A DNA stretch of 64,000 nt, taken from the NCBI GenBank assembly GCA_002238685.1, contig MPMV01000003.1:1-64000 (forward strand). Direction: 5' to 3'. The number at the start of each line of letters is the position of its first letter. Within the stretch, counting starts at the first letter, position 1. This document shows, piece by piece, positions 1 to 9,554 of this stretch. Position numbers and translations under genes: made by a program. The stretch is from a bacterium EF100-94H03 bin56. Lineage in GTDB: Bacteria; Pseudomonadota; Alphaproteobacteria; SP197. Under the pieces are notes generated by a model that did not search any database, had not been told where the DNA came from, and saw only the letters and a list, made by a program, of their open reading frames with translations.

Positions 1-105
1 GAAAATCGGTCCGAAATACGGCAAAAATCCACCAGCAGAGTACTCAAGGTGATCATCGCTTGCGCCCCGGGCCGAATATGAGGCTATCGTTCCCCTTGGT
101 GATGG

Positions 106-951
106 ATGCGGGCTAGAGATGCTCTTGCAATGACGCCGCCTAGAATACACTTCGGTAAGACTCACAAGACTATTCCTTGCCGCAAGAGTTACTTGTTCGA
201 GATCAACGAAGAACCGCTTCAGAGCGTCTTTTACAAAGATGGTCGCGCGGCGACGCTGCAAGTAGAAGGATTGCTCGGACCTGGAGCATTTCAGTTCCCC
301 AAGGACGTGGATGTGCTGGTTGAGTTGTTCAGCGTCTTGACCAATGATGGAGATATAATTTTGGATAGTTTTGCCGGGTCTGGATCGACTGGACATGCAG
401 TCTTGAAGATGAACAGCATCGGTCAAGGAAAGCGAAAGTTCATCTTGATCGAAATGGACGACAACACGGCGTCAAAGAAGGCAGCCTTACGCTTGTCACG
501 CGCTATTGCGGGATACAAGGAACTTGTTAAGCCATTTCGTGATATTGAAGGACTCGGCGGAGGCTTCCGCTATTGCCAACTTGGGGTTCCACTCTTCAAT
601 GAACTCGGAGACATCAACAGATCCGTGTCGTTCTCCGACCTTGCGGCCCATGTTTTCTTCTCTGAGACTGGAGTGCCCATCCCGGCGCGGGCAGGAGGGA
701 GCACGCCTTACCTTGGCAAACATGGCGACAAGGCAGTCTATCTCTTCTTCAAAACTGGTCTGGAGGGTATGCCGCGTGAGGCGGCAGGCAATGTCCTGAC
801 CCCGGATGCACTTGTGGCTCTACCAGTTCCGCCTGACGGTCTTGAGGGCGTACGTGTTGTCTATGCCGAAGGGTGTACCATTTCAACCGACCGTCTGAAG
901 GCCGAAAGCATCGTATTCAAGCAAGTCCCATACCAGATTGCAGGAATTTGA
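106..951 (+). CDS. Type III restriction DNA methyltransferase (Mod), C-terminal part with broken 5' end
   Basis: The 281 residues match the second half of a type III Mod subunit, which methylates adenine in an asymmetric site and directs Res. The segment around residue 15 (RIHFGK) and the S-adenosylmethionine loop DSFAGSGSTGHAV (about residues 87-99) are typical of this beta-class methylase, which usually exceeds 500 residues. The N-terminal half, including the catalytic DPPY motif, is not in this frame. The same frame has stops at 79-81 and 100-102. A shifted frame upstream reads a plausible continuation up to about position 97 but has its own stop at 50-52. This suggests frameshift decay or a rearranged start, although the window edge prevents a full check. 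The res gene begins just after the stop. Confidence 0.72.
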   Translation: MRARDALAMTPPRIHFGKTHKTIPCRKSYLFEINEEPLQSVFYKDGRAATLQVEGLLGPGAFQFPKDVDVLVELFSVLTNDGDIILDSFAGSGSTGHAVLKMNSIGQGKRKFILIEMDDNTASKKAALRLSRAIAGYKELVKPFRDIEGLGGGFRYCQLGVPLFNELGDINRSVSFSDLAAHVFFSETGVPIPARAGGSTPYLGKHGDKAVYLFFKTGLEGMPREAAGNVLTPDALVALPVPPDGLEGVRVVYAEGCTISTDRLKAESIVFKQVPYQIAGI

Positions 952-952
952 A

Positions 953-3613
953 GTGACTACGACGAGCTTCGAGTTGAAGGAGTACCAGAGCATTGCTCTT
1001 GATCGGTTGGCGGCATACCTGCGTGACGCCACCTTGATGGGAGCCAGTGTGGCGTTTTACAAGGCCACAAATCTGCCGTTCATGAGCGCCCCTGCCGTGG
1101 CTGAGGGCACGCCCTATGTCTGCCTACGGATACCGACTGGGGGCGGCAAGACACTGATTGCCGCTTACTCCATCGGTGAGGCTGCACGCGATTTCCTGCA
1201 AGTCACGAATCCAATGGTTCTTTGGCTCGTGCCATCGACGGCGATTCTCAATCAGACGGTGGATGCCTTGAAGCAGGAAGGGCACCCCTACCGGGCGGCG
1301 CTCGCCCGAGCCTTCAATCGGAATTTCGCAGTTATGACCAAGGCCGATGCGCTAGAGATGTCCCGCGCGGATGCAACCGGCGGGGCTGTGGTGATTGTCT
1401 CCACCATCCAGTCGTTCCGCCGCGAGGACGATAGCGGCAACGAGAACCCTGAAGGCTTGAAGGTGTATGAGGATGCCGGCGCGCTCATGGATCATTTCGA
1501 GAATCTGTCGGACAAGCAGGCCGGTGCGCTCGACAAAGTGGAAGGTACGATCCGCCCTATCGCTTCGCTGGCAAATCTGTTGCGTCTCCACCGTCCAATG
1601 GTGATCGTGGATGAGGCGCACAACAGCCGCAGCGACCTCTCGTTCCGTACCTTGGCCAGATTCAGCCCATCGCTCATCGTCGAACTGACCGCAACCCCAC
1701 AAACCGACCACGACCCGGCCCGAGGCAAGCATGCTTCGAATATCCTGTACTCCGTCTCCGCTGCTGAATTGAAGGCGGAAGAGATGATCAAGATGCCTAT
1801 TCGGCTGACCACGGACGCGGATTGGACCAAGACAATCGGCTCTGCGCTGGATTGCCAACGCTTGTTGGAGGAGGCCGCAAAGGCAGAGCAGCAGGAGACC
1901 GGCGAGTACATTCGTCCCATCGTCTTGTTTCAAGCACAGAAGGCGTCAAAAAAAGACCCACACCGGCTGACCTGGAACAGGATCGAGAAGCACCTGCTTG
2001 AGGATCAGCGCATTCCCAAAGCGCAAGTCGTCGTTCATACAGGATCTCGCAGAGATCTGGACGCCATCGACGACATCAGCCGGTCAGACTGCGAAGTACG
2101 CTTCGTCATCACCGTATCTAAGTTGAAGGAAGGTTGGGATTGTCCGTTCGCCCATGTGCTGTGCTCGGTGGCCGATCAAGTCTCTCCTGTGGCCGTGGAA
2201 CAAATTCTTGGGCGGATTTTGCGAATGCCTGGAGCCAAGCGGAAAGGACGCGACGCGCTTAACCAGTCATACGCGTACATCGTCTCGCACAGTTTCGACA
2301 CAACCGCTCAGCAACTCCGAGACGGGCTTGTGGAGGGTGCGGGCTTCAAACGCTTGGAAGCGGAGCAAATTGTTACACCGCTGCAGAACGTGTGGTTCGG
2401 CAAAGCCGATGAGGAGGCATCCTACGAGTCTGAGGCTTTACCCCAGGATGTTGGGCCGACGGAGCTCTTGACTGCAGCGATAGAGAACCTACCGCTCGCT
2501 GTGAAGTCCCGCGTTTCGTTCGACCCAATCAAACGGACTCTGTCACACAAGGGGCAGATGACACGGGACAGCCGCAACGTCCTTCATCTCGCCTTTGCTG
2601 CCGTCCCCAACGTCGAAGGCGCCATTGACCGACTTTACGCCAAGTCGAACAACTTTCAGATTGCCGTGACCGAAGAAGACGACAAGCCATCCTTCATCGT
2701 GCCCATGCTTGGATTCCGGAGGCAGGGCGAACTCCAGCTATTTTCACAGGAGCACTTCCTTGATCTGCCGTGGCGTCTGGATGAATGCGACCCCGTTGAT
2801 GTCCTTCAGCGGTTCCAGGTTGCCGACAGAAGCCTGACCGGACGCATTGACGTCACTGAACAAGGTCAAGTCGAGATTGCCTTTGTGAACAAGGTTCAGG
2901 GCGAGCTTTCTGCCGTGATTCAGGAGCCAACCTGGACGTTAGCACGGCTTGTGCACTGGGTTGATACGGGGATTGATCACCCCGACATAACCCAGGCAAG
3001 CGCTGTTGTGTTCATCACGCGCGCGATCGAAGCATTGATTGCCTCTGGGATTTCGCTCGATGTACTTGCCCGGAACAAGTATGACTTGCGCAAGGTCTTC
3101 ACCGGAGTGATCCGCAAATTGAGGACGGAGCGAGAAATCAGCCGATATAGCGCTCTCTTTGCGGAGAACGCGGCGGACTTCGCAGTCAGTGCCGACCTAT
3201 CAATGATCTTCGATGAGCAGACCTACGCCCCCAACCAACCCTACGCGGGGGGCACAAGATTCAACAAACACTACACGCGTCTTGTTGGCGACCTTGCCAA
3301 CTCGGGAGAGGAGTTCGAATGTGCTCTCCACCTCGACCGTCTCGAGAAAGTTCGCTACTGGCTCCGCAACATCGAGCGAAAGAGGTCCTCTTTTTGGCTA
3401 CAACTCCCGCACGGAAAGTTCTACCCTGACTTCGTTGCGATGCTTACTGACGGGCGCATTCTTGTGGTCGAATACAAGGGCAAACATCTCTATGATGGAG
3501 AGGCAGTAAAGCGTCAGATAGGGGACGTTTGGGCGGAAGCGAGCGGCGGAAAGTGTCTGTTCTGTATGCCGACAAATCGAGATTTTAAGATGATCGACAG
3601 AACAATCGAGTGA
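953..3613 (+). CDS. Type III restriction enzyme, Res subunit (helicase-nuclease)
   Basis: This is a Res-type subunit, which translocates on or switches along DNA using ATP and cuts when two complexes meet. Visible parts are the Walker A motif PTGGGKT (about residue 61-67), the DEAH box in VIVDEAHNS (about 219), the TATP motif III, a helicase C domain with EQILGRILRMPG, and a C-terminal PD-(D/E)XK nuclease (YPDF near 825, then VVEYKGK near 840). About 886 residues is a normal length. I chose the GTG at 953 because GCAGGAA lies seven bases upstream. A TTG at 938 is the alternative and would overlap the mod stop. The gene looks intact although its Mod partner seems damaged. Confidence 0.88.
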   Translation: MTTTSFELKEYQSIALDRLAAYLRDATLMGASVAFYKATNLPFMSAPAVAEGTPYVCLRIPTGGGKTLIAAYSIGEAARDFLQVTNPMVLWLVPSTAILNQTVDALKQEGHPYRAALARAFNRNFAVMTKADALEMSRADATGGAVVIVSTIQSFRREDDSGNENPEGLKVYEDAGALMDHFENLSDKQAGALDKVEGTIRPIASLANLLRLHRPMVIVDEAHNSRSDLSFRTLARFSPSLIVELTATPQTDHDPARGKHASNILYSVSAAELKAEEMIKMPIRLTTDADWTKTIGSALDCQRLLEEAAKAEQQETGEYIRPIVLFQAQKASKKDPHRLTWNRIEKHLLEDQRIPKAQVVVHTGSRRDLDAIDDISRSDCEVRFVITVSKLKEGWDCPFAHVLCSVADQVSPVAVEQILGRILRMPGAKRKGRDALNQSYAYIVSHSFDTTAQQLRDGLVEGAGFKRLEAEQIVTPLQNVWFGKADEEASYESEALPQDVGPTELLTAAIENLPLAVKSRVSFDPIKRTLSHKGQMTRDSRNVLHLAFAAVPNVEGAIDRLYAKSNNFQIAVTEEDDKPSFIVPMLGFRRQGELQLFSQEHFLDLPWRLDECDPVDVLQRFQVADRSLTGRIDVTEQGQVEIAFVNKVQGELSAVIQEPTWTLARLVHWVDTGIDHPDITQASAVVFITRAIEALIASGISLDVLARNKYDLRKVFTGVIRKLRTEREISRYSALFAENAADFAVSADLSMIFDEQTYAPNQPYAGGTRFNKHYTRLVGDLANSGEEFECALHLDRLEKVRYWLRNIERKRSSFWLQLPHGKFYPDFVAMLTDGRILVVEYKGKHLYDGEAVKRQIGDVWAEASGGKCLFCMPTNRDFKMIDRTIE

Positions 3614-3782
3614 AAGTGTATATCTGAGTGACGTCACGGAAATATTGAATCCAGCACTCGGCGCATTCGATCAGACACTTCGCACCATTCTGGTCGAAGC
3701 CACAGATTCTCGAAATTCTTGGACCTGCAATTGGATAATATTCAGTCGCCGCCACTCGAAACAGAAGAGACTATAGGAAATC

Positions 3783-4079
3783 ATGGTAGAAATCAAGACA
3801 GATACGAACGGAAGCCTGTACGTTCAGTGGAAGCAAGGAACAAACAAGCAGGGTCATGATTGCGAAAAGCGGGCTTGGGTACAGCACAAAGAAGGCGAGA
3901 ACGATTGGGCAGGCACAAAACGCTACCTCAATGTCGTTCGGTGCAATTCCAACGGACTTTCCGATCTTCAGCACGCGACTTTCAGACAAACAGATTTTGC
4001 TCGCATTCGTTCACTCAGCAAATGCAATCACCGGGTGTACAAGTGGACTGGAGTGAAAGAGGTGGTGAAGACCAGCTGA
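3783..4079 (+). CDS. Small hypothetical protein in the defence island
   Basis: This 98-residue open frame starts with ATG and has a balanced, soluble composition (many Lys, Trp, Asn and Tyr) rather than the Arg/Pro/Ser-rich look of chance frames. I do not recognise a family. No signal peptide or membrane segment is visible. A weak AGGAAA precedes the start. It lies between the restriction gene and the Hachiman-like pair on the same strand, with 169 bases before it, so it may be a cargo gene of unknown role. It could also be a remnant. Confidence 0.45.
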   Translation: MVEIKTDTNGSLYVQWKQGTNKQGHDCEKRAWVQHKEGENDWAGTKRYLNVVRCNSNGLSDLQHATFRQTDFARIRSLSKCNHRVYKWTGVKEVVKTS

Positions 4080-4620
4080 TGACGCGGGCTGGCCTGGGTA
4101 AGGCGACACCGGGTGCGCGGTGAAGAGCGTGTTCGCGATCATCGGCGATGTCCTTGCCGATGGACAGTGAGGTCCGGATTGCGGGATAAGGGCCGTTCAG
4201 CACTAGAAGTGAACTGGTCAGTACCGAAGGCAGGTTCAACACCGGAGAAGCCGCGATGAAATCAGAGTCGACGTAGCCAACGGTCAAGGTGGGGAAGACA
4301 CGGAGGATTGCCATGAATTTGGGTGAGAGGTCATGACTGTGACAAGGCCCGCCGCGACTCAGAGTTCCGTAAACGGCCAGGATATTGAATCTCGCCGATT
4401 GCTCTGCGATGATGGGAACTCTGCAGGCTGTCGAGCTAACACCGGAACAAGCAAAGGCAGCCGGAGGTTGACCGATGGACTCCGATCAGCAAAGTTGCTG
4501 CATCGCGTACGAGGCAAGATAGTTGTGTAATGGATGTCCGCACTAGGATTGCATTTTGTCCCCATCCGGCACCCATGCCAAAACCCTGTGCGAAATGTGC
4601 GGAATCCGTAACTATAGGAT
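4080..4620. other. 541-base stretch without a recognisable gene
   Basis: Only short frames of poor quality are present on both strands. A 99-residue minus-strand frame (4015-4314) begins with a protein-like run (MAILRVFPTLTVGYVD) but degenerates at its C-terminus, and I cannot assign it. The sequence may hold remnants of earlier island cargo. I see no tRNA, insertion-sequence ends or strong hairpin. Confidence 0.4.
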
Positions 4621-4986
4621 ATGACTTGCATGAAATCTCTCCATGACAATGAAGTCAAGAGACACGCTACAATGCATGGACCAATGCAGTATCTTGCGTT
4701 CGACGAATTGGCATGCCGGATACGAGATAATCCAGCGAGTTGGAGTCAATCAGAGAGATCAGGGGGTTGGACTGTTTTCGACTGGCCGCGAATGCCTAAT
4801 GTCTACGAAATGGAGTGGGCGTTCCTGAAATGGTCTCAGTTCTTGAACGATGTCGGGAATTACGAGCTTATGCGGATGCAGGACGCGAGACTTGAGAAGC
4901 TAGAAGGCCGATTGGACGACAATCCAGACGCACTCGAGATAAAGTACTTCAACGCAATAGGCAAACTACTGCGCCGACAAGAATGA
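4621..4986 (+). CDS. Hypothetical protein in the defence island
   Basis: This is a soluble protein of up to 121 residues, acidic and rich in Glu, Asp, Trp and Leu, with a predicted helical C-terminal half (residues 65-118). The composition looks like a real protein, but no family is recognised. Several in-frame ATG codons exist (4621, 4630, 4672, 4687) and none has a convincing ribosome site, so the true start may be downstream of the one given. It lies 69 bases upstream of the HamA-like gene on the same strand and could be co-transcribed with it. Confidence 0.45.
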   Translation: MTCMKSLHDNEVKRHATMHGPMQYLAFDELACRIRDNPASWSQSERSGGWTVFDWPRMPNVYEMEWAFLKWSQFLNDVGNYELMRMQDARLEKLEGRLDDNPDALEIKYFNAIGKLLRRQE

Positions 4987-5055
4987 GAGACGTGGTGCCG
5001 GTACGTCTGACCGCATGGCCGTAAGACCGGAAAGCAATTCACAACGGGGGCGCGG

Positions 5056-5835
5056 TTGGTCCAGTTCAATGAATGGTGCATAACTGCAAATGCAGTCGTC
5101 GGCGTTCACAGCCTTAGTCTCTTGACTGGAGAGAATGACAGATTAGAGACTGGCATTGAGGAAACGGCGACAGTAGTGCCCGGGCACTATGCAGCTGAGG
5201 AACAGGTTTCTCGTGCTTTAGCTCGGCTAGGTAAGCCAGCTGCGGCGGCGCTTATCCAGGGCAAGCTTCCGACGACAAAGGGAATTCGGTCCGGCGATTT
5301 GGGTGAAATCTACGCTACCGAGTGGATTGATGCGCACTGTGTTGGCTATTCTGTGCCAATCAAGCGATTGCGCTGGAAGGATCATCGCAACATGGCAATG
5401 CGCGGTGACGATGTAATCGCGATTAACGTGGATCCAGAGTCTAACCGCCTACGATTTCTGAAAGCAGAAGCCAAGAGCCGCGTTAGGTTGACCGGCCAAA
5501 CGCTTGCAGACGCCCGAATGGGATTGGACAAGGATGGCGGTCGCCCATCGGCACACGCGCTTGCCTTCATTTCGGCCCGGCTCTTCGAACTCGGCGAGTT
5601 GCCGCGTGCTGATGCCATTGACGATGCGTTGCTCAAGCATGGCATTCCAACCCAAAATGTCCGCCATTTGCTGTTTACCTTTTCGGATAATGATCCGAGT
5701 GCGCTATTGACCACAACGTTGGCAGCCTATCAGGGAGGGGTACCGCAATTGAGCGTTGGCCTTCGAGTCGATGGCCATGCGGCATTCATCGGCGCCGTCT
5801 ATGAACGGGTGATCGCGAATGCCAACAACGCCTGA
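5056..5835 (+). CDS. hamA: HamA-like DUF1837 nuclease of a Hachiman-type defence pair
   Basis: HamA (also called AbpA in a related system) is the nuclease-fold effector that works with the helicase HamB against phage. The 259-residue protein has the DUF1837 pattern of a PD-(D/E)XK-like core: GDLGE (residues 80-84), RGDD (116-119) and KAEAK (136-140), which supply the expected acidic residues and lysine. It overlaps the helicase gene by 17 bases, so the two are translationally coupled as in known Hachiman loci. The only available start in frame is TTG at 5056, with GGGG six bases upstream; the frame is closed by TGA at 5008-5010. Assignment to the family is by motif pattern and neighbour rather than by database match. 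Confidence 0.78.
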   Translation: MVQFNEWCITANAVVGVHSLSLLTGENDRLETGIEETATVVPGHYAAEEQVSRALARLGKPAAAALIQGKLPTTKGIRSGDLGEIYATEWIDAHCVGYSVPIKRLRWKDHRNMAMRGDDVIAINVDPESNRLRFLKAEAKSRVRLTGQTLADARMGLDKDGGRPSAHALAFISARLFELGELPRADAIDDALLKHGIPTQNVRHLLFTFSDNDPSALLTTTLAAYQGGVPQLSVGLRVDGHAAFIGAVYERVIANANNA

Positions 5836-8800
5836 AGCAATTGTAGCCGATATCGAGGAGTCAGTGACCGCTGGATTCCGGGGCCGACTCATAGCCCGCG
5901 GTCAAGCGCGTGCCATAATATGGCGGGATGGCGTTCTTCCTCTGGACGCGCCAGCCTTTGCCCCGCAGCTCAGCTACGACCTTAGTTCTTACGGCTACGC
6001 CTTGCTGGAGCTGGGTTTGCGCCTCCGCGAAATGGATGGCGAAGCCGCTCAGGCACGTATCGCGTTCGAACAGGCAGCAACAGCGCTTGAGGCGGTCGTA
6101 GCCAAGGGTAGTCGTGAGGAGGATGACCGGTGTTTCCACTTCGTCATGGCCGCGGCAAGCTATCATCTGGCTCATCTTTCGGCGCGAGCATATTCGCTCC
6201 TTGCCATCGTCGATACTGACGATAACTTTTCACCGGTTGAGCAGGCGCTGGCGCTCCTGATGCGCCGAAACATGAGCTCCCTCCACACAACGGTTCTTGA
6301 ATACAGGGTCTCGGGCGCGGGTAGTGATGAGCGGATTGCCGGGTCCATAGAGGCGCATCTGGGCGAGCTGGAGGGCATTGCCGATCAAGCCCGTGATGCG
6401 GATGGGTTCCTTTTTGACAACTTAGCAATCGCGCTTACGGACGTGTTCTTTGGCGCAATGGCCTTATTCCTATTGGCAGTGGAGCGTGGCGAGAGCCAGC
6501 TTCTTGATCGGGCTATAGGGCGGCTTCAAGAGAGTCTCAGCGTCTGCGGTGACTTGAATATGGTGCCCCACTGGTGGATCCATCGCGTCGCAATTCATCT
6601 CCTAGCCGACCTCTGGTCGAGCACCTTCCACGAGCGGGTGCCGATGGTGCCGACAGGCGGCGAAGCCACGGACTGGCCTCGCCTGAGGAAGTTGTTCATC
6701 GCAACCTTGCTGCGCCGGTCAAGAGCGGAGATCGATCTATGGCCATCGCAGATCGCAGCGGCGGCGCGTGCGATCGACCAATCGGATGACTTGGTCGTAT
6801 CTCTGCCAACCAGTGCCGGGAAAACACGAATCGCCGAGTTGTGTATCCTGCGTTGCCTCGCGGCCGGCAAGCGCGTCGTCTTCGTGACGCCATTGCGGGC
6901 GCTGTCCGCCCAGACCGAGACAACGCTTCAGCGAACTTTCAGTCCGCTCGGAAAGAGCATTTCGGCGCTCTATGGCAGCATCGGGATGAGCGGGCTGGAT
7001 GAGGATGCCATTCGTGAGCGTGACATCGTCGTCGCCACACCGGAGAAGCTCGACTTCGCGCTGAGAAACGATCCGTCCCTGCTCGATGACGTGGCGCTGC
7101 TTGTATTCGATGAAGGCCACATGATTGGGGTTAACGAGCGCGAGATCCGCTACGAGGCGCAGATACAGCGGCTTCTACGGCGTGCAGATGCGGATGAGCG
7201 ACGTGTCGTTTGCCTTTCGGCAATCCTCCCTGACGGAGATCAGATGGAGGATTTTTCTGGGTGGCTTCGGCGTGACCGCCCGGGGGGACCCATAACGAGC
7301 GACTGGAGGCCGACGCGATTGCGGTTCGGCGAAGTGGTTTGGAATTCTCCATTTGCGCGGCTCAACCTTCGTGTCGGCGAGGAGCGTCCTTGGGTGCAGC
7401 GATTCATTACAGGGGCGGTGCCGCCCACGTTCGTACCCCCGAAACGGAGGCGCAACCGCCTCTTTCCGGACGACCAGCGCGAACTATGCCTCGCGACAGC
7501 GTGGCGGCTCGTTGATGAAGGGCAGACGGTTCTGATCTACTGCCCACTGCGAAAAAGCGTGGAGCCGTTTGCTGACGTGATAGTAGACCTGCACGAGCGC
7601 GGCGCACTACGATCGCTTCTGCAGGTTGATGCGACTGTCCTGAACACAGCGGCCGCGCTTGGCGAGGAATGGCTTGGGCCCAACAGTACCATCCTGAAGT
7701 GCCTCAAATTGGGTGTTGCCCTGCATCATGGCGCTTTGCCGACTGCCTATCGCAAGGAAGTTGAGCGACTTCTTCAAGAGGGCGTATTGCGGGTTACAAT
7801 TTCTTCGCCAACCCTTTCTCAAGGGCTCAATCTCTCGGCCACAGCCTTAGTGATGTACTCGTTGCACCGCAACGGCAAGCTCATCAAGACCTCGGAGTTC
7901 AGAAACGTTTCTGGTCGAGCCGGTAGAGCCTACGTCGACCTGGAAGGAATCATACTCTTCCCGATGTTCGACAAGATTTCGAAAAAGCGGAGCGACTGGG
8001 ATGAGCTCATCACGGATGAGCGAGCTCGGAAGATGGAGAGCGGACTTGTCCTGCTGGTGATTGCACTGCTCAAACGAATGCACGCGCACATCGGCGGCGA
8101 TCTCTCGCAGCTTCTGGAATATGTCGTGAACAACGCTGAAGCGTGGACCTTCCCCGAAGTGGCCCCGGAGTCTCCAGAGGACCGCGGGCGCGCGCTCGCG
8201 GAATGGGAACGACACGTGGCCACACTTGATACCGCCATCCTTAGTTTGATTGGTGAAAATGATGTTCCGGCTGATAGGATCGAGGCCGTGCTAGATGACG
8301 CCCTCCAATCGTCCTTGTGGCACCGTCGACTGCTCCGCTACAACGAAGACGTCCAACGGGTTCTATCAGGAGGATTGCTTTCGCGTGGCAAGTTGATTTG
8401 GGGGCAGTCTTCTGCGGTGCAGCGGCGAGGCTATTTTCTTGCCGGCGTTGGATTGACGGCGGGTCAGGCCCTTGATGGAATTGCAGCGGAGGCGAATTCA
8501 CTCCTGGTGGACGCGAATGCTGCGCTCCTTACCGGTGATGCGGAGGCGGCGATCCACGCAATTACCAGTCTTGCCGAGCGCGTCTTCGGATTCTATCCAT
8601 TCACTCCAGATTCTCTGCCCGAAAACTGGCGGAACCTATTGCGCTTCTGGCTTCTCGGCGAACCGCTTGCGGAACTTGCGTCCGGACAAGAATCGGAAAC
8701 GCTCCATTTCATAGAGGGAGGTCTTGTGTATCGGTTGCCTTGGGCTATGGAAGCCTTGCGCGTGCGGGCAGAGGCAAACGGAGATGTTGTCGGCGAAAAT

Positions 8801-9343
8801 GATTTGGCGCTCGAGGAACACGAGCTTGGACTTGCAGTGTCTGCCGTCGAAACTGGCACCATGAACCGCTCGGCCTCGATCTTGATCCAAGCTGGTTTCA
8901 ACTCAAGACTGGCCGCGATCAAGGCCGTGATCGACACTGATGCCACATTCACGACGGGGAGGGAGCTAAGGGCGTGGCTCGATTCGGATGCGGTCACTGC
9001 CTGGAGTGCTCAGCCCGATTGGCCTACTGCTGAGACGAAGGCGATGTGGACAAATTTGGTACAAAGCTTTGTTCTACAAGAAAATCAGACCTGGAGCGAG
9101 CGCCGGTACTGGTCTAGCGTCGCTTGGTCAGGAGTTCCTCCTCAGCCTGGCACTCCTGTTCAGCTCTATCAAAGGAATGGGCAATGGCTCGTACTGGCGG
9201 AGGACGGTCTACCCTTGGGAACACTCCAAGCCGCCGTCAACCCCGATCGCCGGGGACTCCTCTACGCAACAGTGTCGGAAGAGGCACAGAAAATCGATCT
9301 ATTATACTTTGGTCCGGACGACCTGCCGCCAGGACAACAATAA
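5819..9343 (+). CDS. hamB: HamB-like SF2 helicase of a Hachiman-type defence pair
   Basis: This 1174-residue superfamily 2 helicase has Walker A PTSAGKT (about residue 330), a DEGH box (about 430), and motifs V-VI in SPTLSQGLNL and FRNVSGRAGR (about 660-703), as in Ski2/HamB-type helicases. Around 320 residues precede the helicase core and about 450 follow it. The N-terminal part is helical and Ala/Leu-rich with no motif I recognise. In Hachiman systems the helicase holds the HamA nuclease inactive until it meets damaged or phage DNA. The protein looks longer than HamB proteins I know, so it may belong to a distinct subtype. The gene begins inside hamA and ends 211 bases before the integrase stop. 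Confidence 0.78.
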   Translation: MPTTPEAIVADIEESVTAGFRGRLIARGQARAIIWRDGVLPLDAPAFAPQLSYDLSSYGYALLELGLRLREMDGEAAQARIAFEQAATALEAVVAKGSREEDDRCFHFVMAAASYHLAHLSARAYSLLAIVDTDDNFSPVEQALALLMRRNMSSLHTTVLEYRVSGAGSDERIAGSIEAHLGELEGIADQARDADGFLFDNLAIALTDVFFGAMALFLLAVERGESQLLDRAIGRLQESLSVCGDLNMVPHWWIHRVAIHLLADLWSSTFHERVPMVPTGGEATDWPRLRKLFIATLLRRSRAEIDLWPSQIAAAARAIDQSDDLVVSLPTSAGKTRIAELCILRCLAAGKRVVFVTPLRALSAQTETTLQRTFSPLGKSISALYGSIGMSGLDEDAIRERDIVVATPEKLDFALRNDPSLLDDVALLVFDEGHMIGVNEREIRYEAQIQRLLRRADADERRVVCLSAILPDGDQMEDFSGWLRRDRPGGPITSDWRPTRLRFGEVVWNSPFARLNLRVGEERPWVQRFITGAVPPTFVPPKRRRNRLFPDDQRELCLATAWRLVDEGQTVLIYCPLRKSVEPFADVIVDLHERGALRSLLQVDATVLNTAAALGEEWLGPNSTILKCLKLGVALHHGALPTAYRKEVERLLQEGVLRVTISSPTLSQGLNLSATALVMYSLHRNGKLIKTSEFRNVSGRAGRAYVDLEGIILFPMFDKISKKRSDWDELITDERARKMESGLVLLVIALLKRMHAHIGGDLSQLLEYVVNNAEAWTFPEVAPESPEDRGRALAEWERHVATLDTAILSLIGENDVPADRIEAVLDDALQSSLWHRRLLRYNEDVQRVLSGGLLSRGKLIWGQSSAVQRRGYFLAGVGLTAGQALDGIAAEANSLLVDANAALLTGDAEAAIHAITSLAERVFGFYPFTPDSLPENWRNLLRFWLLGEPLAELASGQESETLHFIEGGLVYRLPWAMEALRVRAEANGDVVGENDLALEEHELGLAVSAVETGTMNRSASILIQAGFNSRLAAIKAVIDTDATFTTGRELRAWLDSDAVTAWSAQPDWPTAETKAMWTNLVQSFVLQENQTWSERRYWSSVAWSGVPPQPGTPVQLYQRNGQWLVLAEDGLPLGTLQAAVNPDRRGLLYATVSEEAQKIDLLYFGPDDLPPGQQ

Positions 9344-9554
9344 CTCACTGTAGCAATGTGGATTCAGATGAAAGAAGGGTCAAGTCAACATCAATGCCCA
9401 CCGCGTGTCAGATATAGAGTACAAGTCGGATCTTCAGCGGACAGTAAACGGACTACTGCCACGCAAGATCTTGTCGATGCCGGTTGCAAGCTGGCTGACG
9501 CCAGTGATACGTTGAAGTGCCAAATTACCAATGAGTCGCTACGTTTTCTGTGTA

